A stretch of 64,000 nucleotides of DNA from Symbiodinium natans (Eukaryota; Sar; Dinophyceae; Suessiales; Symbiodiniaceae): the NCBI GenBank assembly GCA_905221605.1, contig CAJNDS010002274.1, positions 62,001 through 126,000 on the forward strand. Direction: 5' to 3'. Within the stretch, counting starts at the first letter, position 1, and each line of letters starts with the position of its first letter. The position numbers and the translations under genes are program-made. Positions 32,901 through 43,739 of this stretch are shown here, piece after piece. Under the pieces are notes generated by a model. That model worked only from the letters and a program-made list of their open reading frames with translations. It was not told where the DNA came from and did not search any database.

Positions 32901-34771
32901 CTAACAGAGCGAACAGTGAGACAGAACGCTGGTATATAAGACTGATTTCACTTGATTTCAGCTTCTTCCGAGACTTCTCCACTTCTGGCGCCCAAGGGGC
33001 ACAATGTAAAAGAAGTCAGCTTTCAGGTCGCCCTCCGTAATGATCTGCTCGCCTGCCTTGGCATCAGACGCTTGGGAGAAACTCTATATCCCACTCCATG
33101 TCACTCCATATCACTCCATCCGTCCCCCCCACCTTCACCTCCTCTTTCCACATCACGTCGATGAAAGACTTCAGCCTCGAGCGAAGGCAAATCGAACTGA
33201 ACCGCGCCAGGGAATCCGGGAACCCTGTGCCTTGCATCGTCCAACGCGGTCATGGTGGCGAGGTTTTCGTTCTCGTGCAGGGCACGTGTAATGAGGTCCT
33301 GAGCTGGACCCAGCTTGCGGAGGCAACGTGTGGCAACGTGTGGCAACGTGGGGCAACGTGGGGCAACGTGGGGCAACGTGCTGCAACGTGAGGCAACGTG
33401 AGGTTGGCTCTTGGTGCTTTGTGATGTGCTCCCTGCTTCCAAGGCGCAACGTCCTCCCCCGTCTTCTCGGTTGGGGGCTTGGACTTCCTTCATGAAAAGT
33501 CTCAAGCTCCAAACGTCTTCAACGCAAAGCATGCCTTCAACCCCCAGACCTTCTCCGTCCTTCTCCACTGTGCCACCTCTATGTGCAGCCGGGAGTCGTT
33601 TGAGTCAGCAGCCCGCCACCGACAGCCTTTCGGTTCGCAAACATGAGCTTGTTGTTCAGGCCCAGCTCCTCCGAGCATCACTCTGCCGACTCCGCAACCC
33701 CTCTGACCCTTCTCCCCATCGCTCCTCGAACTTCTCTCGGGTGATTCTCAACGCTACGAGCTTGCTCTCAGCAACGATCGTAGCCTGCACAGCGGCTCCT
33801 AAACCAACAGGCCCTGAATGATGCTCCCCGGCCACAAAGAAATCACGCGTGGCCCCAGGGGTTCGGAAAGGGGTATGCGGCAAGCACGGCCATCACAGAC
33901 GTATTGCACAAACGGCCAGAAATCATGTCTAGACCTCTGAGTTCACAGGCAAGACCCTGGTCCAAACTTGCAAACCTTATGCATCCGTGGTGCCAGTCGC
34001 GGCTCGTCTCTAAGCAACGCATTCTCTCCGAAATAGTCTCCACCCTGCAAACGCCGGCAGCTGTTGCATGACATTTGTCAAGAACAGCCAGGTCCGAGAG
34101 AAGCCTTGAGGATCGCGACCTGTTTCTTGCCATCTTCGTTCTCTACGTGAACGCTAGCTTCCCCTGTGCGAACCACGTAGAACGCATCGCCGATGTCACC
34201 CTGCGCGGCGCGATGCGATGCGTAAAGGTGCGAACAGGTGCTGGTGCTCGGCAGATTCAATCAAACTCCGCAGAGCCGAGGCCTGCTGAATGATTCGGTG
34301 GCCGGGCTCGAAGGTGCACACCTTCTCAACATCTCTGAGCCGCTGTGAAACGAATCGCTGAAATATGCATCACAGAAGCAAACCGTGGCGCCTCGCAAGC
34401 TTCAGCCACAATCGGGTGCTCGTCTTTGGGCAAACGCTTCATCAGCGGAACTTCGGACAGGAACTTCATTCGTGCATGGTATTCCTGCAGCCATGCTTTG
34501 CTGATCCAACTTCCGTTTTTTGCTGTGCACCGGTTTTCGGACCCATGAACTAAATCTCTCTCTCTCTCTAGTGCCAACTCCTTGTTCTCCAGCTGCGCCG
34601 CCTGACAGGGATCGGCAACACGCACTCAGACGACGCATGTCCATGAAGAGCTCGAACAGGTTATGAATGAAGAGGTCCCTGCACCTTCTTGTCTGCATTC
34701 CTGGATTTGGTTTCCGACACGGCTTCTTCCGGCGGCTCTGGCTCGATGGGCGCACTATTTGAGCAGCCCAT
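26921..34771 (-). CDS. PKG: cGMP-dependent protein kinase (PKG), multi-exon
   Basis: The start ATG at 34,771 gives [16 protein letters not shown], an N-myristoylation/palmitoylation motif. Three cyclic-nucleotide-binding domains follow. [20 protein letters not shown] (~34,470), [19 protein letters not shown] (~34,200), [16 protein letters not shown] (~34,035), [19 protein letters not shown] (~33,785). [19 protein letters not shown] (~33,030), [20 protein letters not shown] (~32,460). [21 protein letters not shown] (~31,690), [16 protein letters not shown] (~31,010), [16 protein letters not shown] (~30,740). The AGC kinase domain follows: [14 protein letters not shown] (~29,560), [17 protein letters not shown] (~29,390), DLKPENLLL (~28,490), LTDMGLAKF (DMG, not DFG), [14 protein letters not shown] (~28,310), [13 protein letters not shown] (~28,140), HPWFEDMNW (~27,525). 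The last exon gives [12 protein letters not shown] and TGA at 26,921. Each cNBD keeps the phosphate-binding Arg. Most introns could not be bounded exactly. It should act as a cGMP effector, probably at membranes. Confidence 0.93.
32730..32840. repeat. GA/GGGGGTGGA purine-rich repeat in a PKG intron
   Basis: GAGAGG units, then repeated GGGGGTGGAG. It lies between the second-domain exons of the kinase. Confidence 0.85.
33322..33405. repeat. 11-bp tandem repeat (GGCAACGTGKG) in or beside a PKG exon
   Basis: About eight copies of GGCAACGTGTG/GGCAACGTGGG. It sits next to the block [16 protein letters not shown], probably in an intron. Confidence 0.9.
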
Positions 34772-37730
34772 CGCGCCGCGCTGCGCCTCAGCTTGCGGAT
34801 GCTGCGGGCAGCGGTGAGACTTTGTGAGACGGCATCTGGGACCTGTGTCCTGAAGTGGACTTCTGAACTTCCAAGGGCCGGGCCAGAGAACCGTGCAGAC
34901 GCGATCGCCAATGGCGCAGGAATTCTAATTCGACCAGTTCAGGCTGAGTGAAAAGGCGTAGTATCTCAGTGGGGTGTGGTGGTATTTTTGTGGCACTGTT
35001 TGGCCAAATCCTCGAAGCCTCGAAGCCAAAACATGCCGAAAATGCCGAAACATGCCCAAAAACCAGAGCAAGTGCAGCACAAGCTCTGGAAGGCCAATTC
35101 GCGCTGGTCAGAGTTCAATGATGTTCAATGATGTTCACTGCATCTGAGCCTCCCTCAGTACAGGGCACCCGGTCCAGGGCGTAAATCCGTGTTGGGCTTT
35201 GGAGTCCATGTCCCGATGTCGTTCCTTGCACACTCGCAACACGGCTCTCGGAATCCGCTACAAGAAAAAAGAAAGGACTGAGCTCCATGCGGAAGCTGAG
35301 ATCGATCCTTGCCCAAGTGACTTTTTGGTTCCCTGCTGAGCATGCGAACGACCCTCTGCCTTGCCATAAACCGACCACTTGGGAGGCCAAACCTGTCCAA
35401 GGCACGGCACGACGCACCACGGGACATTTGACCGAGCACAAGTCCCGCCAACAAAAAACAAAATCACGTGCCAGCAAGGCATGCATGGGATTCTCACCAC
35501 CAAACGAAGACGGCAGCTTGCTCCTCAAAGCACTTTGTATGTCGCCGCTCACCGAAGGGAAAAAGAACTCGCAAGGCCCGAGCTCGATCTCAATCACCTC
35601 CGGTGGATCCTGTGCCAGGCACGGCCGCCTGAGCATGGAACCACGACGGCAGCGACAAGAAACAACAGCAAAAGCTGAAAGTAAATGCGGTGAGCGCACG
35701 CGCTAGACCTCGCTTGAGACCACTTCGGACTCGTGAACCTTGGCATGTTCCGAAGAAGTCCACACACTTTTGACAGCCTGCGTCAAAGCATTGTTGTGCC
35801 GACCCTTGTGCATGCACAGGGTGCGTGCACTCCATTCCGTCCACATGTGTCCACGGCACCGTACCTTCCAAATGACCACGTAACAAGGGCGTGTGTGTGC
35901 GAAGCACCTGCGACTAGCCGAAACTTTGGACGTTTATTGGCAAGTTGGATCTGGCACTCTCCCGGGTCCGGAGCGCGCGGCCTCAGACCGAAGAAACATA
36001 CCCAAACTCATCCAAGCGCTAGGGCCGAGGCACACAAGTTAAAACAGGCCCCTGCTGAAGAGAGCGAGACGCTGGCGTCCATGTTCCCAGCCTGAAACAT
36101 GAGCAAACCATAAACGATTGAAACAAAAGCTTGCCTCAGGGCCCCGACATCAAATCTAAATTTTTCCTGCGAGCCCAAGATCACTTGCCGGCAACATGGT
36201 GAGTAACTTTCGGCATTACAAAAGCCAAGCCGGGTCCTGTCAGGAGACATCATGCTCCAAACCTCAACAAAGAATGCACCACTATGGACGTTGCCCTCAC
36301 ACACATAGCCAGGCAGCTCGGCAATGCATCTGAGTACTTTGGCCGGCTTCTTGCGCAGATGCACGTCATCCTTCCAAACCTTGAACGCGAAAGCACACGC
36401 AAACCAAAAAACAAGACATCATTGATCGCGGCAAAGGCCCTCATAAAGGCTCAGAAACGCGCGTATTGACCTGGTGCTGGAGTCGTGTCGTGCTTGCCCC
36501 GGATGTTTGGGGCACTTTGGGTTTGGCTGTCCTGAGGATCATTGACATCTGGCGTTTGCGCGCTTCAGGAAGCAATGCCGATCCCGGAAACACTGCCGTG
36601 CCTTCACAAGCCCCACTGCTTGACCTCAAATCAAGGATGATGTGCTCCATTCAGCAGCTGTAGCATATCCAACAACAGCACCACTGCCATGATTCAGGAC
36701 AAAACGTGACCAGTGACTCGTGTACAGCAACATTTATGGGCAAGCCCAACGATTTTGTTATGGGCTGACAGACTGACATGGATACAAGCCCAATTGCATT
36801 GTTTGTGCGAGGAAGCCAGCAGTGCCTTCGTTCTGGACATAATCCTCGACGAGCACAAGGCCTGCAGCTGCGCAAGTTTTTGTGTGAAAATGACATACAC
36901 TGATCATGATGATCATGCCAAAGAACACACCCAAACCCCTCTTAGCGCCGAGTGGCTGGAGTTATCTGGCATCCTTTTTGCTTTTGACACCTCATTTGAT
37001 TTCTTGTAATGCAATCACGCTGCACCATTTGCATGTAGGTAAGGTGGCGGCACCCTTTGATGCGCGTGCCATGCTTCCAATGCCGATGTGCGCACAATGT
37101 CGATAAGCGTGCTAACCAGCTGAGAATAAGCTTTTACCGTAGCTGGTGTCAACGGAAAAATTCGCCTCTGCGGTTGCGTGCTCGTCGGTGTGGCGTTGGC
37201 ACTGAATCGAGAATGTTCCATATGCTGCGCATGTTTGCCGTGACATGATCCCCACTTTGTTGCAGCTGGTTTCGCCAAGGCACAACACACGCACATCACA
37301 CCCAGCCAGCTACCTCATCAAACAAAGAACCGAGCGGTTCAGTTCAGGAACAACACACGACGTGCTAGCGACAACTGCGGCGCTCACCCGGCGGCGCGCC
37401 TGTCTCGAGTCGTTTGTTGCGCGCTCACGCGCAAGCGACGCAAACGCTCTGTGAACGCCGAGGGCAACCTGACAGAGACCCGCCAAAATGCCGACCCGCC
37501 AAAATGCCGAGGCTTTGGCGCATGGCAGCGTTAAGCCGTATGCTTGCGACTAGTGCCTTGTTACGCGGAAGGGAAAATTGCCAGCTCCTACATTTGAGGG
37601 CGGCGCAAGAAATAACTTGGAGCGCTTGGAGCAAGAACAAAGCGACCAACGATATAGCACCTCCTGCAAGAAAAGGTTGCTAGGCGACCACTGCTGCGGA
37701 GCGCAGCGCGAGACGCCTACAAAATACGCT
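34772..37730. other. Upstream of PKG; no firm gene
   Basis: Minus-strand frames at 35,699-35,115 (contains EVIEIELGPCEFFFPSVSGD) and 36,364-36,010 (contains QEKFRFDVGALRQAFVSIVY) may be exons of a further upstream gene, but no family was recognised. The region 37,015-37,730 shows only short frames and rises in GC content towards the LINE cluster. Confidence 0.35.
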
Positions 37731-37740
37731 CAAGCTGTTC

Positions 37741-38696
37741 TTGTCGTTGTGCACCCATGGTATGCCAATGGTGCTGGCGCGGCTTGTCTGCGGCGCAGTC
37801 GGCAGTCTCGTTTGCGGCCTCCTTGGCCCCGACCTGCCGGGAAAGTCTAGCGCATGCTGCCTTGACTTGCGGCGGAGCGACGCCCACTTACTTTACGCCG
37901 GGCTTTGCGCCTCTGGGGCTAGCGTGGGGCTGCTGGTCGGAGTGCTCCTGCGCGTGCTGGCGCGTCGCGCCGCCGCCGCGGCCCCGAACCAGCCCGGCCA
38001 CCGGACAGGGCACACGCGCCAGTTCACGTTGGGGAAACAGGGGAAGCGCGGTGCGAATGGTTACAAGCGGTGCAAGAGGTCACCAGGTGCTTTGCGTGGG
38101 GGGGCGAAGAAGAAATCGTCGCATTAGCAAGCTGCAAGGCTTTTGGCTCTAGCCCGGGACGTGCCCTAGCCACACATGCAAAGCCGCCATGTCCCGCTTG
38201 CGCACCGCTTGTCGTTGCAGGCCCGCCTTGCTTGGAAGTCCATGAAATACAGCGCTCCTTGGGGGAGCTCTATGAGGCTCCGGCCGTCCACCTCCTACGC
38301 GGCTGCATCCGCGCACTGCACGCCATGGCCTACGGGCCGCACCCGCCCGCGCCCCATACTGACGGCCGCTCCCCAGACCGCAGCCCCAGCCGGAGCACCA
38401 GCCTTTGCACGCCTCACCGTGAACGTTCCCCTCGCCGTGACCGCGCGCCCGGCACAGGTCGTCACCGAGCTGGTGCCAAACATCGGGAAGCCAAGGGCGT
38501 CGGCAAGGGCAACAAAAGGAATGGCAAGGGCACCTCTGTCGGCACGAAAGCGCCAGCAGGCGCTTTGCGTGTTGGCTTTTGGATGGGTTTTTTGATATGC
38601 TGGGGACCGGCCCTGAACACGAACCTCGCTGCTCGCAAAGCTGACCAAAAAGGAAGGACTACCCGCACTTGCATGCGCACTTGCCTTCTTGCTTAG
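37741..38696 (+). CDS. Possible retroelement 5' ORF with hydrophobic segments, broken
   Basis: Two overlapping plus-strand frames. The first opens near PMVLARLVCGAVGSLVCGLL and has a second hydrophobic stretch LCASGASVGLLVGVLLRVLA. The second has CPACAPLVVAGPPC and a Lys/Gly-rich tail KGVGKGNKRNGKG. Two membrane-like segments plus a basic tail recall 5' ORFs of some dinoflagellate retroelements, but I cannot name a family. It is the only plus-strand coding candidate I consider possible. A chance frame in GC-rich DNA is the alternative. Confidence 0.25.
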
Positions 38697-38845
38697 TGTT
38701 CCTTGTCATGTGGTTTGCCTAAGTCCAACTTCTGCTGCTCCGCAGCTGACGCATTTGCCACGCGCCCGCGACCGGTGGGACCCCTACGCGGGTTGGGGAG
38801 GCTTCACACCCAGGTCCGACCGCTTCGCAAGCGGAACACGTGACA

Positions 38846-40306
38846 TCACTGCGCGACCTTGCCTGCGTTGGCAAAGGCGTCCGGGCGGCTACCGACATGG
38901 GCCGCCCCCTCGACGCCGCACGTGATGAGATCCAAGAGTGCGCTGGGCGATGTCCTTGACCTCGCTGAGGCGGCCGCGCCCAGCCGACTGCCTTTGCAGC
39001 CGTGACGCGCCGGCACGTAGTGATGTAGTGGGCCTAGTCGGGACGAGTTTGCGTGGGGAAAAAAACCAGGCCTGCGACTTCTTGCGGATCCTGACGCGGT
39101 TACGGGGCTATCGCGCCCCGGCTGCTGTGCGTCGCAGCGCGGCGAGCGGCTGGACGCGTCGGTGGTGGGGGCTTGCAAGTGGCTGTGGCCGAGACTGCGC
39201 TGGGCCCCACCGCGACTGGATCCACAAGCACGTCGCGTCGCTTGCCCCAGGCTGGGAGCGCGAATCGGGCGTGGTCGGGGCACACACAGGACTTGTCGTT
39301 GGCGAGTCGTCCGCCTCAGTCAGTGGCGGCGTCATGCCAATGACGTCATCCAGGGGGGTCCGGCGCGCCGGGGAATCGTGGCATGGTCCAAACCCCGAGC
39401 ACGGAACTTGCCACGGCACGCTGCAGAGCGACCGACAGGACGCCCCGCATGCAGCCCTCCGCCAACTGCTGGGCGGCGTGACACAGCAGTTCCGTGTACG
39501 ACTCATCATCGAGCAGGACTCGCAAGAGTTCGGTTGCGCATCCCGACGGTCCAGCGGCTGGAGCCGTTGGGCTCACGACAATGCTCCCGCCATCCGGGCG
39601 AAAATCCGGCAGCCAATCCTCTTCACAGGGTCTCGCAACACCGCGAGTGCTTCGCTGGGGCCAGGGGGGCGGCTCCGAGGGCCGCCCTCGCCGCAGACAA
39701 TTCACCGAAGTGCGCCAGGGCAACTGCCCGCTCAGCTCTTCGCTGCGTATCGTCCCCTGCGTCAAAAGGGCGTTCTCCCGCCCTGGGCCTCGCCGGGTGC
39801 GGCTCAACCTGCCGCTTGGACGACCCCCGCGATGACTGTGTCGGCATCCCGAGAATCCCGCACCATTTCAAATCCCGCGCGGAACGCTTGGCGCAGCGCT
39901 CCCCGGACTGGCGGAAGGCTTTGCAGGGTGCACATGCATTTGCGCAGCTCGTCGCCCAAGTCAGTGAGGCAGAAACCTGGGTCTCCGCGGGATGCGACGT
40001 CCAACGGGGCCGGTACCGCGCCGACCTCCTCGCCCCCCCCCGCCTAGCCCGGCGCAGCCGCCGCGGCGGCCGCCTCCAGGTCCGCTTCATTTTCGCCACT
40101 GCGGGCATGCAGCTGAGGCTTTCGCAGGGCTGCCAGGAGGCTGGGCGTAGCGACCCGCTGTGGCAGGTAGGGTTGCAGGCGCCCTCCGAACGTGGAGGCG
40201 CAGCAACTGGCGGACGAAGCGCTGGCACTCCTCGCCCCATCTTCCACCCACCTCTGTCGCGAGCACGACGAGCCGTTGCGGGCCTCCCCGCAGGAGCCCG
40301 GGACAT
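38846..40306 (-). pseudogene. LINE-type reverse transcriptase fragment (copy C, N-terminal part)
   Basis: In coding order the minus strand reads RAERAVALAHFGELSAARAA, followed by LGAAPLAPAK (about 39,730-39,650). After a frame change come LLRVLLDDESYTELLCHAAQ (about 39,560-39,490) and, in degraded form, further RT-region sequence down to about 38,850. The 'ELSAARxAL...PLAPG' block just before the RT palm is typical of dinoflagellate non-LTR retrotransposon polyproteins. Several frame changes and stops; no intact motif C was seen. Dead copy. Confidence 0.55.
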
Positions 40307-41111
40307 CGCGCGTGCTTGCGGCGGCGCGCGGCCGCCAATGCGGTCCCATCACGCCCATCGGCACCCGGGACTGGGCGACCCGCTCGCGTCAGGGGTGAGA
40401 ATAGCGTCGCGTCACAACAGAGTGCCTCACCGCCCGGCGTGGCCCCGTACACCACCAAGTCCAAGCGGCGGCGATCCGCAGGAGCAACGGCAGGCGCCGT
40501 GGTCTGGGTCAGCCACAGCTGTCGCACTGCTCGGCCCTCCACCCCGACCGCCTCGCGCGCGACTTGCACCCACGCGCGCTCAAGCACAAAGCCGCGACGC
40601 AGGCGATGAAGTGGTCACAACGCATCGGCCTGTCCTTGGCAGCCGGGAGCGCCGTCCCGCCGCAATGCAGGGCGGTCAATGGTAGCGGCAGGCGGAGGCG
40701 TCGCCTGAAGGCAATGTGCATGGAGTCTGGGGCAAGGGTCGCAGCTGCATCAGCCGGCATAGGCCCGGGTGAGGAGGCTGCGTTGACTGTTGCGCGCCTC
40801 GGTGCCTTGTCGCCCAGCAGCTCGTGCGCGCACTCGAAAGCGATGCAGGCGCCCCGCCGCCCTGCGTGCGTGCAGCTGCGGCGGCGACGGAGCGCTGAGA
40901 CGCGGCTGGCTTGGGTGAGCGGCCCCGCTGGGACGTGCCCAGATCGCTCCGGTCCGGTGTGGCAACGACAACGCCAACAGGCGCTCGCCCTGTGCGAGGC
41001 GAGCAGCCGCCGCCATGAGCTGCTCGACCCCCTCCGCTTGGGAGATTTCGTGGAGGGTCCCCTCATCGTCCGCATAAATGCTCGGGCGAAGGGCCCGAGT
41101 GCCGGCACCAC
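40087..41111 (-). pseudogene. LINE C-terminal domain fragment (copy B)
   Basis: Frame 40,587-40,087 has RRRLDLVVYGATPGGEALCC, then DATLFSPLTRAGRPVPGADG and RGGPQRLVVLATEVGGRW. Upstream, 40,720-40,600 has FRRRLRLPLPLTALHCGG. This order (basic RLRLPLPL block, then a restriction-like or nuclease-like domain with LDLVVYG...CDATLVSPLTR.G.P) is the C-terminal end of dinoflagellate LINE polyproteins. It sits directly upstream of copy C's RT start, so at least two elements are joined here. Confidence 0.6.
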
Positions 41112-41379
41112 CTCGCTGAGCTTGGACAGGATTGCCGCCCGTTTTGTTTTTTTTGGGTGGCTGTTTTTCTCACACGCCTTTTTTTCCGCGCTCCTTTTTG
41201 AAACTTCAAGTCACATCGCAGTCCCAGTGCAAGCGCCCAATGCCACGGCAGCAAAACCAATTCACGGCATGCGGCTGACGAGGGGGGGCTGCTCGGAAGA
41301 GTCAGCAAGAACGTCGCTGAGCAGCGCTGAGTCGCCATCCACGCTGGCAGTGCCGGACAGTGGCGCAACACACCAGACC

Positions 41380-41470
41380 GTGGACAAGCGGCAAGGTGCC
41401 GACACCGGCATCTCGCTGCCGTGAGCGGGAGTGGCAGGCGGAGCCGATGCAAAAGGAGGGCTCGGGACAA
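41380..41470 (-). pseudogene. LINE C-terminal block (copy A, displaced)
   Basis: SRALLLHRLRLPLPLTAARC, then CRHLAACPRSGVLRHC: the same RLRLPLPL block as in copy B. It should directly follow the end of the RT fragment at about 42,200, from which it is separated by ~700 bp of unrelated DNA. Confidence 0.55.
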
Positions 41471-41479
41471 CGGGGAGTC

Positions 41480-42190
41480 CAGGGTGAGTTCAGGTGAGCA
41501 ATTTGTTATTTCATTGTGTGGGGTGTTATACTAGCATTGCCATCCTACGCGGGCCTACGCGTGAACTCATGTTAGTAGCTGCGCGGCTGCGCGCGGAGTA
41601 TGTTGTTGACGCGTGCCTACGCGGACCTGCGTGGCAAGCCCTTGAGCAAGCACAAACGCAGCGTTTCGCCCTAAACCCTAATCCTAAGCCCAAAACCCTA
41701 AGATTTCTGCGGCAACTTTGCCCGATTTCCGAACTTCTGCCCAACCCAGCAAAATTCGGATGTTGATGGATGGGCTACGACGGAAGACGACACCTGCGCC
41801 TACGCGCGAGCTACGCGGAGCCTACGCCGCGCCTACGCGGAATTTATGTAAATAAATACAATTATACGCATGTATATATATATGTATACCTATATGCCTA
41901 TACAAACGATATATATATATATATATATATATATCATGCTCAAATGCAGTTTGACACCATGTAAAGTTGCGTTCTTTGCCTGCTCCTCTAAGAGGCCGCC
42001 TACGGGCATGCAGGACTTACTTACTTACTTACTTATATATATCATACTATATACACCAACAACCGCGGGCCTACGCGGAGGTACTGCGTAGACTTGGCTA
42101 CGCGGGCCCTACGCAGACCTACGCGCTGCAGGCCAAATGCTATGCGGCCGATTTCCGAAAATCGCGTCTCTATGTGGCTTTGCTTGTAGA
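41480..42190. repeat. Insert rich in CCTACGCG words, with microsatellites
   Basis: About ten copies of CCTACGCG/CTACGCGG occur in clusters near 41,545, 41,616, 41,790-41,840 and 42,070-42,125. Between them lie CCCTAAACCCTAATCC (41,670), TA runs (41,876-41,935) and (TTAC)n (42,016-42,034). No gene. It appears to interrupt LINE copy A. Confidence 0.75.
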
Positions 42191-42199
42191 AAAATAAAC

Positions 42200-43733
42200 G
42201 CTGCTCAGGTGAAGTGGGCCGTGTAGTGAACACGCGGGCAGCATACGGTCCTGACTGCGAGTCAAGTAAGGCGGCGGGGGAGGCATCCAGTTCGCGCATC
42301 AAGGCTCGCTGGCAGAAACCGTCGACGGCCTGGGACGCTGCACGCTGCCAGCCCCGCGTGCTGTCAATGTCTGGGACGGGCTGGGGTGGCTTTTGTGCGT
42401 GAAGCAAGTCGTGCCAGGAGGGAGGTTCAAAGCCAACTGCGGACAGCGAGTCGCGGGCATCCTGGAGTGGCAGCAGTGCTTCTGTGAGCTCGCTTGCTGA
42501 TTCCAAGCCTTGGGCTATACGAAGGGCGAAAGGGCGGTCTCGCTTGAGCAGTGCTGGGAGAGTGTCGGCCCAGGAGGCCCACAAAGCCACCGGCGCATGG
42601 CGGACCGCACTGCGCAGGCCAAGGCCGCCATGGCGCAGCGCCAGTTGCGCACGAGCCGCGGCTTGCCCGTGCAGGTCCACTTCGCCCAGCAGCGCGAGCA
42701 GGCATCGCCATACCGCGTCGTCGTGGCCACGAGCACAGCTCGAAAAGTCAGGCGGGATGGAGGGGTGGTAAGCTCGCGGCGAGGCGCGCATGGCGGGGGG
42801 CACACGAGAGGTCGGGCAGCAAGGGGAGCTCCTGCAGCAGCCGCCTCCTCGAGCAAGCGCGTCGGTGTGGGCGGCGACATACTGTGGGTGCCCAACCGTG
42901 GGTGCCCAAGCGGCGTGCCCAAGACAACGAACCCTGGCTCAGTCTCAGTTCGCTCGGCGATGCCAAAAGGAGCAGGCCCTCCAGCACGGTTGTACACTCG
43001 TGTTTACTGAGGTTCCCGCCTGCGTTTCGATGGAGGAGGTGACGAAAACGTGCGAGCGCCGGCGTGGTGGCGAGGTAGATGTCGTCAAGGAAGGCCGCTG
43101 GACACTCGCCGGGGAGCAGCTGCTCGTCGGCAGCGACAAAAGCGTCATGCTGGCCCAGAGCGTACAGCGCCCGGTGCCAAGGCGTCCCCCTTGTTCGCAC
43201 CCTTCGCCCTGATTGATGGTGCGCCTCTGCCCGTCGGCGTGCGTGGACTGCTGTCCGAACCACAAACGCACGAACGGGACGCAATAGTCGCCGCAGAGTC
43301 GAGGTCGGCAGCGCAAACTGCTGCGCGAGACGAGACGCGGAAGGTGTCACCAGTGGCGAGCGCCTCCACATCGTCGAGCCACAGTTTGTGCTGCTCACAC
43401 GCTCGGCACCCCAGCAGCGGCACCGCTAGCGGCCCGCAGAGCGGCCCGCAGAGCCGGATCGGACAAAGCGGCGAAGGGTTCGTCCGTGCCAAGAGCGATC
43501 GCTGCATGGCAACGAGCGGGAGATCTCCCCGTCGCACGTTTGCGCACGCGTGTGCCCGGCGCCGTTTCGCAGACGGCCTCCTCATCGGCAGCGTCAGTCA
43601 CGTCGGCTGCCAGTCTAGCGCGTGGTGCGCCTGCGGCTGCGCGGGCGCAACCGGAAGGCGGAAATGGCCAAAACTCTCATTGAAGCTTGGACTTGCGGGA
43701 TTCACGGCGCTGCATTCTCATGGCGGGGGGTAG
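42200..43733 (-). pseudogene. LINE reverse transcriptase (copy A), frameshifted
   Basis: On the minus strand: ALGTDEPFAALSDPALRAAL (about 43,480), FVRLWFGQQSTHADGQRRTI, then NQGEGCEQGG (about 43,270-43,180), and after a frame change HRALYALGQHDAFVAADEQL with motif C AFLDDIYLATTP at about 43,095. The post-RT region at 42,680-42,560 has QLALRHGGLGLRSAVRHAPV and ALWASWADTLPALL. GCEQGD..PALYALGQH, (F/Y)xDD and LALRHGGLGLRSA are the standard landmarks of dinoflagellate non-LTR retrotransposons. At least two frameshifts; not functional. Confidence 0.72.
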
Positions 43734-43739
43734 AGCTGG

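Noticed and set aside
37741-38127. Bacterial-type membrane protein from contamination
   Set aside because: GC-rich with hydrophobic stretches but no ribosome-binding site or operon, and embedded between dinoflagellate-type LINE fragments.
39162-40685. 507-codon plus-strand open frame (and a 369-codon one at 38,938-40,047)
   Set aside because: They lie antisense to LINE RT and C-terminal sequence in very GC-rich DNA where stops are rare; composition is Arg/Pro/Ala-rich with no motif.
41665-41705. CCCTAAACCCTAATCC resembling plant/dinoflagellate-type telomere repeat
   Set aside because: Only two to three imperfect units, surrounded by other simple repeats; no chromosome end.
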